Positions 16,735 to 24,563 of a stretch of DNA of 46,692 nucleotides are shown here, in pieces. Each line of letters begins with the position of its first letter. Position 1 is the first letter of the stretch. The stretch spans positions 1 through 46,692 of the forward strand of contig JAUZPR010000011.1 of the NCBI GenBank assembly GCA_030705825.1, written 5' to 3'. The position numbers were made by a program, and so were the translations under genes. Origin of the DNA: Bacillota bacterium (GTDB lineage Bacteria; Bacillota; Clostridia; Acetivibrionales; JANLFN01). The notes under the pieces are model-generated. The model made no database searches and was not told the DNA's origin. It saw nothing but the letters and a program-made list of their open reading frames with translations.

Positions 16735-18987
16735 ATGAACACCACTGCCAATATCAGCGAGCTGTATAAATTAATAAACGGCGAACATCCTGATCCGTAT
16801 TCCATATTAGGCATACACAGGCTTGAGGAATGCAAGGATGGGGAGACACTGTTTGCTATCAGGGCATACATCCCCAATGCAAAGGAAATGTATGCAGTTT
16901 CTCTGGAGGACGATGGCAGGTACGAGATGGAGAAAGTACATGAAAGCGGTTTCTTTGAAGCTTTGGTAAATAACAGATGTAACTTTTTCAAGTATAAATA
17001 TGAAGTCCATGATTATCTGGACAATTGTTTCGATCTCTATGACCCATATTGTTTTCTGCCGGTTATATCAGATTTTGATATGCATCTTTTTAATGAAGGA
17101 AATCATCATAAGATATATGAAAAACTGGGCGCACATATTATGAACAATGATGGCATCGACGGAACCCTTTTTGCGGTTTGGGCTCCGTGTGCAAAGCGTG
17201 TAAGTGTAATCGGGGATTTTAATCAATGGGACGGCCGGCGGCACCAGATGAGGTGTCTCGGGAGCTCAGGCATATGGGAAATATTTATACCCGGAGTAAT
17301 GCAGAACGATGTATACAAATATGAAATTAAGACCTGTAAAAACGAGTTGTACAAGAAATCCGATCCTTACGCCTTTTATTCCGAATTACGACCCAGCACA
17401 GCATCAATTGTATATGATCTCAATAATTACGATTGGAACGATGATTCCTGGATGAACGGGCGTAATAACAGCGGCAGCTTTGATAAACCTGTTTCAATAT
17501 ATGAGGTTCACCTTGGATCGTGGCAGAGAGTGACTGAAGAGGATAACAGATTTCTGACATACAGAGAATTTGCCGATAAGCTTGTAGATTATGTCAGTGA
17601 TATGAATTACACCCATATAGAGCTTCTTCCTATAGCAGAGCACCCCTTTGACGGATCCTGGGGTTACCAGTTGACCGGTTATTATTCGATTACAAGCAGA
17701 TACGGAAAGCCGGAAGATTTCATGTACCTTGTTGACAGGTGCCACCAAAAGGGAATAGGAATTATTATGGATTGGGTACCGGCACATTTCCCCAAGGACG
17801 GCCACGGGCTTGCAAGATTTGATGGTACGGCACTATATGAGCATGAGGACCCTCGTCAAGGCGAGCATCCCGATTGGGGTACTCATATATTCAATTTCGG
17901 AAGGAACGAGGTCAGGAATTTCCTTGTATCCAACGCTGTTTTCTGGTTTGAAAATTATCATATAGATGGACTCAGGGTGGATGCTGTAGCATCCATGCTG
18001 TACCTTGACTACGGTAAAAAGGACGGGGAATGGCTGCCAAACAAATGGGGCGGCAAAGAAAACGTAGAAGCTATAGATTTTCTCAAACAGCTGAACACCA
18101 CTGTTTTCAATTACTGTCCCGGTGCTATGATGATTGCCGAAGAATCCACATCGTGGGCTCTTGTTTCCAAGCCGCCATATGTAGGAGGTCTTGGTTTCTC
18201 CTTTAAATGGAATATGGGCTGGATGAACGATTATTTAAGATATGTAAGCATGGACCCCATATATAGAAAATACCACCACAATAATTTAACATTTTCAATA
18301 ATGTATGCCTTCTCGGAAAACTTCATCCTGGTTCTTTCACATGACGAGGTGGTGCATGGAAAATGCTCCATGATAAATAAAATGCCCGGTGACTACTGGC
18401 AGAAGTTTGCCGGTCTCAGAGCTACATACGGGTATATGTACGGGCATCCGGGAAAGAAGCTTCTGTTTATGGGCGGTGAATTCGGCCAGTTCATTGAATG
18501 GGATTATAAACGCAGTCTCGATTGGCATCTGCTTGATTACGACATGCATAAAAAACTACAGCAATATGTAAAAGATCTTAACACATTGTACAAAAATGAA
18601 AAAGCCTTGTTTGAAGTAGATTTCAGCTATGACGGTTTTGAGTGGATAGACTGCAACGATTCCGACCACAGCGTTATATCCTTTATAAGAAAAGCAAAAG
18701 ACTGCCGTGACATGCTGGTTTTTGTTTGCAATTTCACACCGATGGTTTACGAAGATTACAGAATAGGTGTCCCCTATGACTTAAAGTATGATGAAATACT
18801 AAACAGTGATTCTGAGCTTTACGGAGGAAGCAACATCGGAAACCTGGGCGGAGTTCATGCAGAGCAGTACGAATTCCACGGGCGTCCTTACTCAGTCAGG
18901 CTGCGTATCCCTCCTTTCGGCTGTCTGGTTTTAAAGCCAGGGCATGAAGAGATAAAGGAAGTGGAGTGCGTGGAGGAAGAGGAGTAA
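16735..18987 (+). CDS. glgB: 1,4-alpha-glucan branching enzyme (GH13)
   Basis: Introduces alpha-1,6 branches into glycogen. 750 residues, usual GlgB size. N-terminal beta-sandwich region plus CBM48 ([27 protein letters not shown] at about 140-170), then the GH13 barrel: [30 protein letters not shown] with nucleophile Asp416, IAEESTSW with acid/base Glu469, and [12 protein letters not shown]-terminal all-beta domain ends the protein. AGGAAAGGACA precedes the ATG. It is a lone gene between its own promoter and terminator; no glgC, glgA or glgP is next to it in this window. Confidence 0.97.
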   Translation: MNTTANISELYKLINGEHPDPYSILGIHRLEECKDGETLFAIRAYIPNAKEMYAVSLEDDGRYEMEKVHESGFFEALVNNRCNFFKYKYEVHDYLDNCFDLYDPYCFLPVISDFDMHLFNEGNHHKIYEKLGAHIMNNDGIDGTLFAVWAPCAKRVSVIGDFNQWDGRRHQMRCLGSSGIWEIFIPGVMQNDVYKYEIKTCKNELYKKSDPYAFYSELRPSTASIVYDLNNYDWNDDSWMNGRNNSGSFDKPVSIYEVHLGSWQRVTEEDNRFLTYREFADKLVDYVSDMNYTHIELLPIAEHPFDGSWGYQLTGYYSITSRYGKPEDFMYLVDRCHQKGIGIIMDWVPAHFPKDGHGLARFDGTALYEHEDPRQGEHPDWGTHIFNFGRNEVRNFLVSNAVFWFENYHIDGLRVDAVASMLYLDYGKKDGEWLPNKWGGKENVEAIDFLKQLNTTVFNYCPGAMMIAEESTSWALVSKPPYVGGLGFSFKWNMGWMNDYLRYVSMDPIYRKYHHNNLTFSIMYAFSENFILVLSHDEVVHGKCSMINKMPGDYWQKFAGLRATYGYMYGHPGKKLLFMGGEFGQFIEWDYKRSLDWHLLDYDMHKKLQQYVKDLNTLYKNEKALFEVDFSYDGFEWIDCNDSDHSVISFIRKAKDCRDMLVFVCNFTPMVYEDYRIGVPYDLKYDEILNSDSELYGGSNIGNLGGVHAEQYEFHGRPYSVRLRIPPFGCLVLKPGHEEIKEVECVEEEE

Positions 18988-19025
18988 AAATTTCTAAGAG
19001 TAGTTCCAAATTAATATTTAAATTT

Positions 19026-19052
19026 AATGGCGACCAAAGGTCGCCATTTTTA
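19026..19052 (+). terminator. Terminator after glgB
   Basis: Perfect ten-base stem AATGGCGACC / GGTCGCCATT, three-base loop, then TTTACTT. Confidence 0.9.
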
Positions 19053-19343
19053 CTTATTTTGGGTCGCTCAAAGCAGTTCTCAAAAGGGAAACCCCTTCAA
19101 ACGGCAGAGTTTTCCCTTTTGTAAACCCTTCCTTGCCTTAGGCGCAAAATTTCCATCCCAGAGCTTCCAAGTATTTATTCTTATTTCTATTCGGTCGTTT
19201 CTAACGGCATCCATGCCGTATCCAACTGAACCAGTCTTCCTTGACTGGTTCCCCGAACCTTGTGTAATAAATACAGGAAGCTCTACGTCAGTCAATAAAG
19301 CGCCTGCTCCGCATTTTTTTGTAGTGGACAGCAATTAGCAAAT
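19053..19343. repeat. Hairpin-rich noncoding stretch, possible dispersed element
   Basis: No convincing gene. It holds several clean inverted repeats: AAAAGGGAAA...TTTCCCTTTT (about 19081-19119), ACGGCAT/ATGCCGT (about 19204-19219) and GAACCAGTC/GACTGGTTC (about 19228-19251). Open frames exist on both strands (19027-19338 plus, 19080-19334 minus), but neither has a good ribosome site and they overlap fully in antisense. This looks like a structured element or relic with accidental frames. I faintly recall similar short predicted proteins in clostridial genomes, which would fit a dispersed element; unverified. Confidence 0.4.
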
Positions 19344-19368
19344 GTAGGGGCGGGGCTCTGCTCCGCCC
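19344..19368. repeat. GTAGGG-led hairpin repeat, copy 2
   Basis: Same sequence as 3772-3796 except one base. Stem GGGCGGGGC / GCTCCGCCC around TCT. It lies just after the 3' end of the secreted protein gene (minus) and might stop or stabilise its mRNA, though there is no T-run. Confidence 0.75.
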
Positions 19369-19393
19369 GGATATAATTCAAGTTCCAAAGTTT

Positions 19394-21667
19394 TTAATAC
19401 ACTTCAAACTCCCATAGCGAGTATCCATAACACGTTCCGCGTTGGATTCCCACTAATTTAACATACCTTGCGTTTATTGGACTGATATTTATCTCATCAA
19501 TTCCGCCGTCTCCGCTTGTTGTATAATATACATCGCTCCAGTTGGTACCGTCGGAGGATACCTGAATTTTATACGATTTTCCGTAAGCGGCCTCCCAATT
19601 TAACTTGACCTTGCTTATAGTTTTAACCGAGCCAAGATCAACACTTATCCACTGATTATCGGAAAACAGACTTGACCAGCGGGTATTGCTGTTTCCATCG
19701 AAGGCCTTATCTGAATTCATAGATGAATTAAATATCGAAGATGCGTTGGAGGTTTTATTTAGTGCCAGGTTCTGTACATTCTGTGACACCTGTCCCGGGT
19801 TTATAATTTCAACTCTGTCAGCATTAATATAAGTGCCTGAAGAATTTGAGTTTTTAGTACCGGTAACCCTGACCTTGAGTGTGTGCAGTCCATTATTAAG
19901 AACCGGGCTTGAATAAAGCAGGACATTGTCTTTTCTAACCGCGGAATAGAAATCAATAAGCGTTTCGGAAGAGCCGTCTATTGAAACTGCCGCTATTCCG
20001 TACCCAGGATCTATCGCATTATAGATGTTTGCCTGCGTTCCCTGGAAAACAACCTGATAATACGCATTAGACTGGTTTGACCAGTGATTGTCACTGTTGT
20101 AAGCACCGGTCTGATACCCATAGTACCAGGCTCCCTGATAATTAAACTGGCTCTGTGCTGTTCCGGCCGTATTGTCATTGATTGAAACAACAGACGGATT
20201 TGCCGGTGGAGTGGTAACATTATTCAGAACATCCACCCTGTCTGCATTTACAAAAGTACCGGTTGATGCGGAATTTTTACTTCCTGTTACCCTTACCTTT
20301 AATGTATGCTGACCATTTGAAAGGACAGGACTTGTATAAACAAGCACATTATCCTTTCTTACTGAAGAATAAAAATCTACCAGGGTCTCTGCCGAACCGT
20401 CTATAGATACTGCAGCAATTCCATGTCCCGGGTCTATGGCTCCATAAATATTAACCTGGTTACCCTGGAATATGACCTGATAATATGCATTGGTCTGGTT
20501 GGACCAGTGGTTGTCACTGTTATATGCCCCAGTCTGATATCCATAATACCATGTTCCCTGATAATTGAACTGGTTCAGAGAGGTACCGGTTGTATTATCA
20601 TTTACTGTTGCAAGAGAAGGATTGTTTGGAGGTGTTGAAGGATTATTTAAAATTTCAAGCCTGTCGCTGGTTACTGTAGTTCCGGATGATGCCTGGCTTT
20701 TACTTCCTGTTACCCTGACCTTTAGCGTATGCTGTCCGTTTGGAAGAACAGGACTTGTATAAACAAGCACATTATCCTTTCTTACCGAAGAGTAAAAATC
20801 AACATAGGATTCGGCAGAACCGTCTATTGATACTGCCGCTATTCCATGCCTGGGATCAATAGCTCCATAGAGCTTTACCTGGTTTCCGTGGAATGTGACC
20901 TGATAATATGCATTTACCTTACTTGACCAATGATTGTCATTTTTATATGCACCCGATTGACTCCCATAGTTCCAGCTTCCATGATAAGTGAACTGGTTAA
21001 GAGCGGTACCTGTCTGATTGTCATTCACTGTAACAAGTGCAGGTGTCTGATCATTTCCGCTGTTACCGCTATTATCATTTATTATTATTGTACCGGTATC
21101 CTCATCCCATTCTACCGTTTCTCCGAACTGTTCAGCAATAAACCTTATTGGAACAACAATATATCCTTTGCAGTTAATGGCCGGTACATCGATTCTTACT
21201 TCTCTCCCGTTTACCAAAACAATGTTGCTGTTCATTTTAAGCTGAATTACCGTATTTCCCTTTGTTATTGTTACAACCTTGCTGGATGAGTCCCATTTTA
21301 CATCCGCGCCAAGAGCCGTAACCAAAGCCCTTATAGGAATGAGCATCCTTCCATCTTTATTAAATGGAGGAACATCAAGGGATAGTTCATTTCCGTTTAC
21401 AAATACCATTTTGCTTTCAAGATTGTTCATATCAAGTCCTAACATATGGTATTTACGTTTTAGGTTCTGTATCTGTTTCAGGATGTCTTTTCTTGTATAC
21501 GCATCTTTATAGTATTGTTTGAACATTTGCATAAGGGAGTTCAGATCACCGTAATTTTGTACCGAAGTGTTCTTAGGACCCGAATGGTTGGACTTTGCAT
21601 AGGTAAAAGGCGTACAGACAGACATTACTAAGACAAATGATAAAAAGATTGCAGCAATTTTTTTCAT
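19394..21667 (-). CDS. Secreted protein: copper amine oxidase-like N domain, three CBM-like repeats, F5/8C domain
   Basis: Probable cell-surface or secreted glycan-binding protein, 757 residues. A signal peptide (residues 1-24, cleavage after FTYA) is followed by a helical stretch (35-80) and a copper-amine-oxidase N-terminal-like module (about 85-197; two units, each with VNG...DVP...IPIRA/F). Then come three near-identical jelly-roll-like repeats (211-340, 352-481, 493-622; each with AYYQV-F, AIDPxxGIAAVSIDGS, DFYSxVRKDNVLxY and GxHTLKVRVTG) joined by Pro/Asn linkers. An F5/8 type C (discoidin, CBM32-like) domain occupies 630-757. No catalytic domain is visible. ATG at 21667 follows AAGGAGG by eight bases; a longer frame upstream lacks a signal peptide start. 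It follows sigI-rsgI and has a SigI-type promoter. Confidence 0.9.
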   Translation of the reverse strand: MKKIAAIFLSFVLVMSVCTPFTYAKSNHSGPKNTSVQNYGDLNSLMQMFKQYYKDAYTRKDILKQIQNLKRKYHMLGLDMNNLESKMVFVNGNELSLDVPPFNKDGRMLIPIRALVTALGADVKWDSSSKVVTITKGNTVIQLKMNSNIVLVNGREVRIDVPAINCKGYIVVPIRFIAEQFGETVEWDEDTGTIIINDNSGNSGNDQTPALVTVNDNQTGTALNQFTYHGSWNYGSQSGAYKNDNHWSSKVNAYYQVTFHGNQVKLYGAIDPRHGIAAVSIDGSAESYVDFYSSVRKDNVLVYTSPVLPNGQHTLKVRVTGSKSQASSGTTVTSDRLEILNNPSTPPNNPSLATVNDNTTGTSLNQFNYQGTWYYGYQTGAYNSDNHWSNQTNAYYQVIFQGNQVNIYGAIDPGHGIAAVSIDGSAETLVDFYSSVRKDNVLVYTSPVLSNGQHTLKVRVTGSKNSASTGTFVNADRVDVLNNVTTPPANPSVVSINDNTAGTAQSQFNYQGAWYYGYQTGAYNSDNHWSNQSNAYYQVVFQGTQANIYNAIDPGYGIAAVSIDGSSETLIDFYSAVRKDNVLLYSSPVLNNGLHTLKVRVTGTKNSNSSGTYINADRVEIINPGQVSQNVQNLALNKTSNASSIFNSSMNSDKAFDGNSNTRWSSLFSDNQWISVDLGSVKTISKVKLNWEAAYGKSYKIQVSSDGTNWSDVYYTTSGDGGIDEINISPINARYVKLVGIQRGTCYGYSLWEFEVY

Positions 21668-21706
21668 TATAATTACCTCCTTGGTAAAGTTACTTTTTAA
21701 AATAAA

Positions 21707-21735
21707 TTCGATACCCAATTATATTTTTATGGGGT
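21707..21735 (-). promoter_or_regulatory. Candidate SigI promoter of the secreted carbohydrate-binding protein
   Basis: Minus strand ACCCCA (21735-21730) followed by TAAAAA, 19 bases in total, then CGAA (21710-21707), 40 bases before the start codon. SigI promoters are known for an ACCC-type -35 with an A-tract and a CGWA -10. The same layout and spacing occurs before sigI at 23877-23905. Confidence 0.65.
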
Positions 21736-21812
21736 ATTTATACATTTATTGCAATATGTAATACATATGTAATAAAAAGTAAATTATTCTGTAATATGTT
21801 AGCTCTCCTTTA

Positions 21813-21891
21813 GCATAAAAAGACCGCCCAAAGGCGGCCATTAAACAGAAATACGGCTTCCCCCCCAATGATTCTTCAAGAGGGAAAGCCG
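21813..21891 (-). terminator. Hairpin and terminator after rsgI
   Basis: Minus strand: first a long imperfect hairpin CGGCTTTCCC...GGGGAAGCCG (21891-21854), then CCGCC / GGCGG with TTTTTATG (21837-21813), a good intrinsic terminator. It separates sigI-rsgI from the downstream secreted protein gene, which therefore needs its own promoter. Confidence 0.75.
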
Positions 21892-21921
21892 CACTATGAG
21901 TTTGAGGAATATAAATTATTG

Positions 21922-22989
21922 TCAGTACCTGTTCCAGAAAAAGTACTTGCTGCTTCTATTCAAATTACTATCATTGTTTTGGGTATTCTTATCCCTTAGG
22001 TTCCACCTTTTAGTAGTTTGATCCTGATCCCTTGTTTTGCCTGCACCGCTGTTTTTCGTCATACCCTTGGGCTTTGCAGGTTTGCTGTTATCTTTATTGT
22101 TCGGTTTTATTTTACTGTTTGCTTTTTTGCCTGTATTGTCTTTTATATTGGCTCTTGTGCTGTCCTTTGCAGCTTTTTTTACGGAATTCTTATCCGTATT
22201 TTTAGTATTAGACTTGGAATCTGCCGAAAAAGAAGGTTTTTGGTCATTGTTCAGAGTACCAGTTCTTTTTTGAGCATCCCTTATTGCATTCATAATTTCC
22301 TTTACCGGTTTATTTATATAATCCTTGGTATTGATTTTGGGGTCAGCCTTTTTAAGCTGGTCTATCAGCATCAATTTCCCCGGGGATTCTCCGGTTTTCT
22401 TGGCTTCTTCATGTTTTTCCAGAGGAACCTTTTCTACAAGGACCTCTGCATCCTGACTGGCCTTTTTTACTTCCTTTACAGCCGAATCCTTAATCTGGGT
22501 CTCAATTTCCTGGACCTTTTCATCATTTTTACCCGAAACGGTTATCATGACTGCATCTTTATCCTGGTTATCAAAATATCCCTTCTGAGCGGCTGTCTTA
22601 AGAATACTGTCTACTCCATCCTCCAGCTTCTCATTTTGATAATTACTCTGTGCCAGCAATGCTTTTGCGTCATCATTAAGCGGCCTGCACTTAATGATCC
22701 TGTCATAGATATTTGTTGTAATTTCAACACTTGGGTTAATATCTATGTTCAAATAACTGTAGGGAGCGTTATAACTGTAAACTGCATATCCAAGCCCTAT
22801 TACAAAGAGTATTGAGGCAGCTATGGATACTATTCTCGTCATTCCTCCGGCGTTTAGCTTGATCTGACCTGAAATTTCGACTTCACTGCCTATATCATAG
22901 CTTTTTTGCCGTTTTACCCTTAAAAATTCACCATTTTTACACAGGGTAACTGCTTTATCACCTTTTAATTCTACAACTACAGCTTTCAC
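21922..22989 (-). CDS. rsgI: RsgI-type transmembrane anti-sigma factor
   Basis: Membrane anti-sigma factor that should hold SigI. 355 residues. The N-terminal RsgI_N cytosolic domain (VKAVVVELKGDKAVTLCKNGEFLRVKRQ) is followed by one membrane segment (about 52-72). The extracytoplasmic RsgI core starts NIDINPSVEI; its Asn85-Pro86 bond matches the self-cleavage site reported for clostridial RsgI proteins. The last 120 residues are a low-complexity Lys/Asn/Ser/Asp-rich tail with no recognisable sugar-binding module, unlike cellulosome-controlling RsgIs. Start is GTG at 22989, overlapping the sigI TGA as GTGA and preceded by GGGGGG; the ATG at 23004 lacks a ribosome site. Translational coupling to sigI keeps the pair balanced. 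Confidence 0.92.
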   Translation of the reverse strand: MKAVVVELKGDKAVTLCKNGEFLRVKRQKSYDIGSEVEISGQIKLNAGGMTRIVSIAASILFVIGLGYAVYSYNAPYSYLNIDINPSVEITTNIYDRIIKCRPLNDDAKALLAQSNYQNEKLEDGVDSILKTAAQKGYFDNQDKDAVMITVSGKNDEKVQEIETQIKDSAVKEVKKASQDAEVLVEKVPLEKHEEAKKTGESPGKLMLIDQLKKADPKINTKDYINKPVKEIMNAIRDAQKRTGTLNNDQKPSFSADSKSNTKNTDKNSVKKAAKDSTRANIKDNTGKKANSKIKPNNKDNSKPAKPKGMTKNSGAGKTRDQDQTTKRWNLRDKNTQNNDSNLNRSSKYFFWNRY

Positions 22990-23699
22990 TTCAATCCCCC
23001 CCATGCATCTACAAAGTTTCTTATGTACTGGTAATCGCCGGTTAATATCAGTATTACTGCTATAATATATTTTCGTGCTCTTTCTATAGTTTTGCGGGGT
23101 ATTTTCAACTCTTTTTCTATTTCTGCAACTGGAAGATATTTTTTACTTTTTATAATATTTACCAGATTTGGTTTCGAAAGCAGGAAGGAGATTATCTCAT
23201 TGTATTCCTTTCTGGTTTTTTTATGTTTGGGCGAGGCCTCTGCCAGATCGAAGAAACTTATATCCCAGCCTGCCAGTTCCTCTTTCAATTCCGCAAGTTC
23301 AAGCCTTCTGTATTCGGCCAGTTCTTCATCGGAATACCTCTCCAGTGATTTTCCTTCTGTCAGATCCTGTTCCTCATCCTCCTCATTTAAATATTCATTT
23401 ATGGAAATCACATTGCTGTGTTTCCTTTCCTTTCGATAGTAGTCAATAAGCCGCCGTTTAATTACATTTTGCGAAAACGATAAAAAATTGCCCTTTTCCA
23501 GATCATAAGAATTTACCGATTCGACAAATGCCATCAAACCTATACTCAGTTCATCATCTTCCCCATATCTTACATACCTTCCGGTAACTTTCTGTACGCA
23601 GGAAGCAATAAACTGCCTGTATTCCTCAACAAGACAATTAATTTCAGTCTCATTATTCTTTATGGTATTAACCCTTTCATTTATACTCAAGGGGCACAT
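22986..23699 (-). CDS. sigI: RNA polymerase sigma factor SigI
   Basis: SigI-family sigma-70 factor, 237 residues. Region 2 is clear (EEYRQFIASCVQKVTGRYVRYGEDDELSIGLMAFVESVNSYDLEKGNFLSFSQNVIKRRLIDYYRKERKH). After an acidic linker the family's C-terminal DNA-binding region (LPVAEIEKELKIPRKTIERARKYIIAVILILTGDYQYIRNFV) follows. ATG at 23699 is preceded by AGGAGG. In relatives SigI responds to heat, envelope or polysaccharide signals passed by RsgI. A matching SigI-type promoter 180 bases upstream suggests that it controls itself. Confidence 0.95.
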   Translation of the reverse strand: MCPLSINERVNTIKNNETEINCLVEEYRQFIASCVQKVTGRYVRYGEDDELSIGLMAFVESVNSYDLEKGNFLSFSQNVIKRRLIDYYRKERKHSNVISINEYLNEEDEEQDLTEGKSLERYSDEELAEYRRLELAELKEELAGWDISFFDLAEASPKHKKTRKEYNEIISFLLSKPNLVNIIKSKKYLPVAEIEKELKIPRKTIERARKYIIAVILILTGDYQYIRNFVDAWGGLK

Positions 23700-23876
23700 A
23701 TAATCCTCCTGGGCCGGTATATGAATTATTTTGATTATATCATCAAATATACCTGCAGTTATAGTTTTTAAATACCGGAAATCAAGGCTGTATTATCCTC
23801 CGAATCCATTTATTTGATTCTTGTCTTATTACCCGTTTAACCTCTTAAAAACCCATTAGACCATATCTTTATATAA

Positions 23877-23905
23877 TTCGAAAATCTGTCCTGTTTTTTC
23901 AGGGT
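23877..23905 (-). promoter_or_regulatory. Candidate autoregulatory SigI promoter of sigI-rsgI
   Basis: Minus strand ACCCTG (23905-23900), AAAAAA, 19 bases in total, CGAA (23880-23877). Same architecture as 21707-21735. It leaves an untranslated leader of about 175 bases (23700-23876), in which I see no known RNA motif. Confidence 0.6.
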
Positions 23906-23947
23906 ACTCTTTTATTTTATATACAAGCTTTATCCAAAGTTTTTTAA

Positions 23948-23977
23948 TTGACAAGGCAATGATATAACACTTATAAT
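23948..23977 (+). promoter_or_regulatory. SigA promoter of the 24023 gene
   Basis: Perfect TTGACA (23948-23953), 18-base spacer, perfect TATAAT (23972-23977). It lies back to back with the sigI promoter. Confidence 0.85.
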
Positions 23978-24022
23978 GAAATTGTCTTGATAAATATGTC
24001 ATAATGCCGGGGAGTGAGACGC

Positions 24023-24418
24023 TTGAAGGACATAATGGTTGATGAATTTCAATACATGGTTCAGGAATTGTTGGTTAGAAATAAAAGCATAGTTGACTCC
24101 ATTACCAAATACCAGGATTCCAATGCACGGGTCAACAGGGCTATTGTTAAGGCCGTAACTCAATGCGGTTGTATTAAAATTCATGCAAAGAAACAGTCTT
24201 TCCCCGAAAATGGAGATTTCGACCAGGCCAAAAGTGCAATGAAAACTCATTTGGAGGGAAAACTCTGTAATAACTGCAGAGACCAAATAGAAAAGGATAT
24301 AGGCAGAAATCTGTTTTATCTGGCATCAATATGCAATACGCTGGATCTCAATCTTTACGATATTCTGATAAAGGAATATGACAGGCTGAAAATGCTTGGG
24401 AAATATAATCTTAGATAG
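24023..24418 (+). CDS. Conserved-looking small helical protein with Cys pairs, function unknown
   Basis: 131 residues, cytosolic, mostly helical. Motifs seen: SNARVNRAIVKAVTQCGCIKI (C-x-C), then EGKLCNNCRDQIEKDIGRNLFYLASICNTLDLNLYDILIKEYDRL. The last part recalls the E-x-x-D helix pair of MazG-like NTP pyrophosphohydrolases, and the CNNC plus CGC could bind a metal, but I do not recognise a named family. The start is TTG at 24023, six bases after GGGGAGTG; a GTG at 24014 lies within that ribosome site. It has a strong consensus promoter of its own, so it is probably well expressed. The gene stands alone, next to sigI (divergent) and radA (convergent). Confidence 0.8.
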   Translation: MKDIMVDEFQYMVQELLVRNKSIVDSITKYQDSNARVNRAIVKAVTQCGCIKIHAKKQSFPENGDFDQAKSAMKTHLEGKLCNNCRDQIEKDIGRNLFYLASICNTLDLNLYDILIKEYDRLKMLGKYNLR

Positions 24419-24453
24419 CAGTTCGGAGTTGGGCGTTCAGAGTTCAGAATTTG
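24419..24453. repeat. Heptanucleotide array (GAGTTCA type)
   Basis: Five units CAGTTCG, GAGTTGG, GCGTTCA, GAGTTCA, GAATTTG starting directly after the stop codon of the 24023 gene. One orientation only. Confidence 0.7.
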
Positions 24454-24478
24454 TAATTTAAGAGGACTGTTGCAAAAT

Positions 24479-24545
24479 AGGACGAACACATGGGTTCGCC
24501 CCTACGTACAGAAAATTATGTAGGGGTTGACCCACGTGTCAACCC
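24479..24545. repeat. Head-to-head pair of GTAGGG-led hairpin repeats
   Basis: Two units pointing at each other: minus strand 24505-24479 and plus strand 24520-24545. Each starts GTAGGGG and continues into a hairpin (plus unit: GGGTTGAC / GTCAACCC). About 14 bases separate them. The arrangement resembles REP doublets (REPINs). It lies between the convergent 24023 gene and radA and may serve as their shared 3' structure. Confidence 0.7.
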
Positions 24546-24563
24546 AATAAGCAGCAGTCATTC

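Noticed and set aside
22018-22815. 265-codon open frame opposite rsgI
   Set aside because: It is the antisense of the rsgI coding sequence, rich in Phe/Ile/Tyr because of Lys/Asn/Asp codons on the other strand; no ribosome site.
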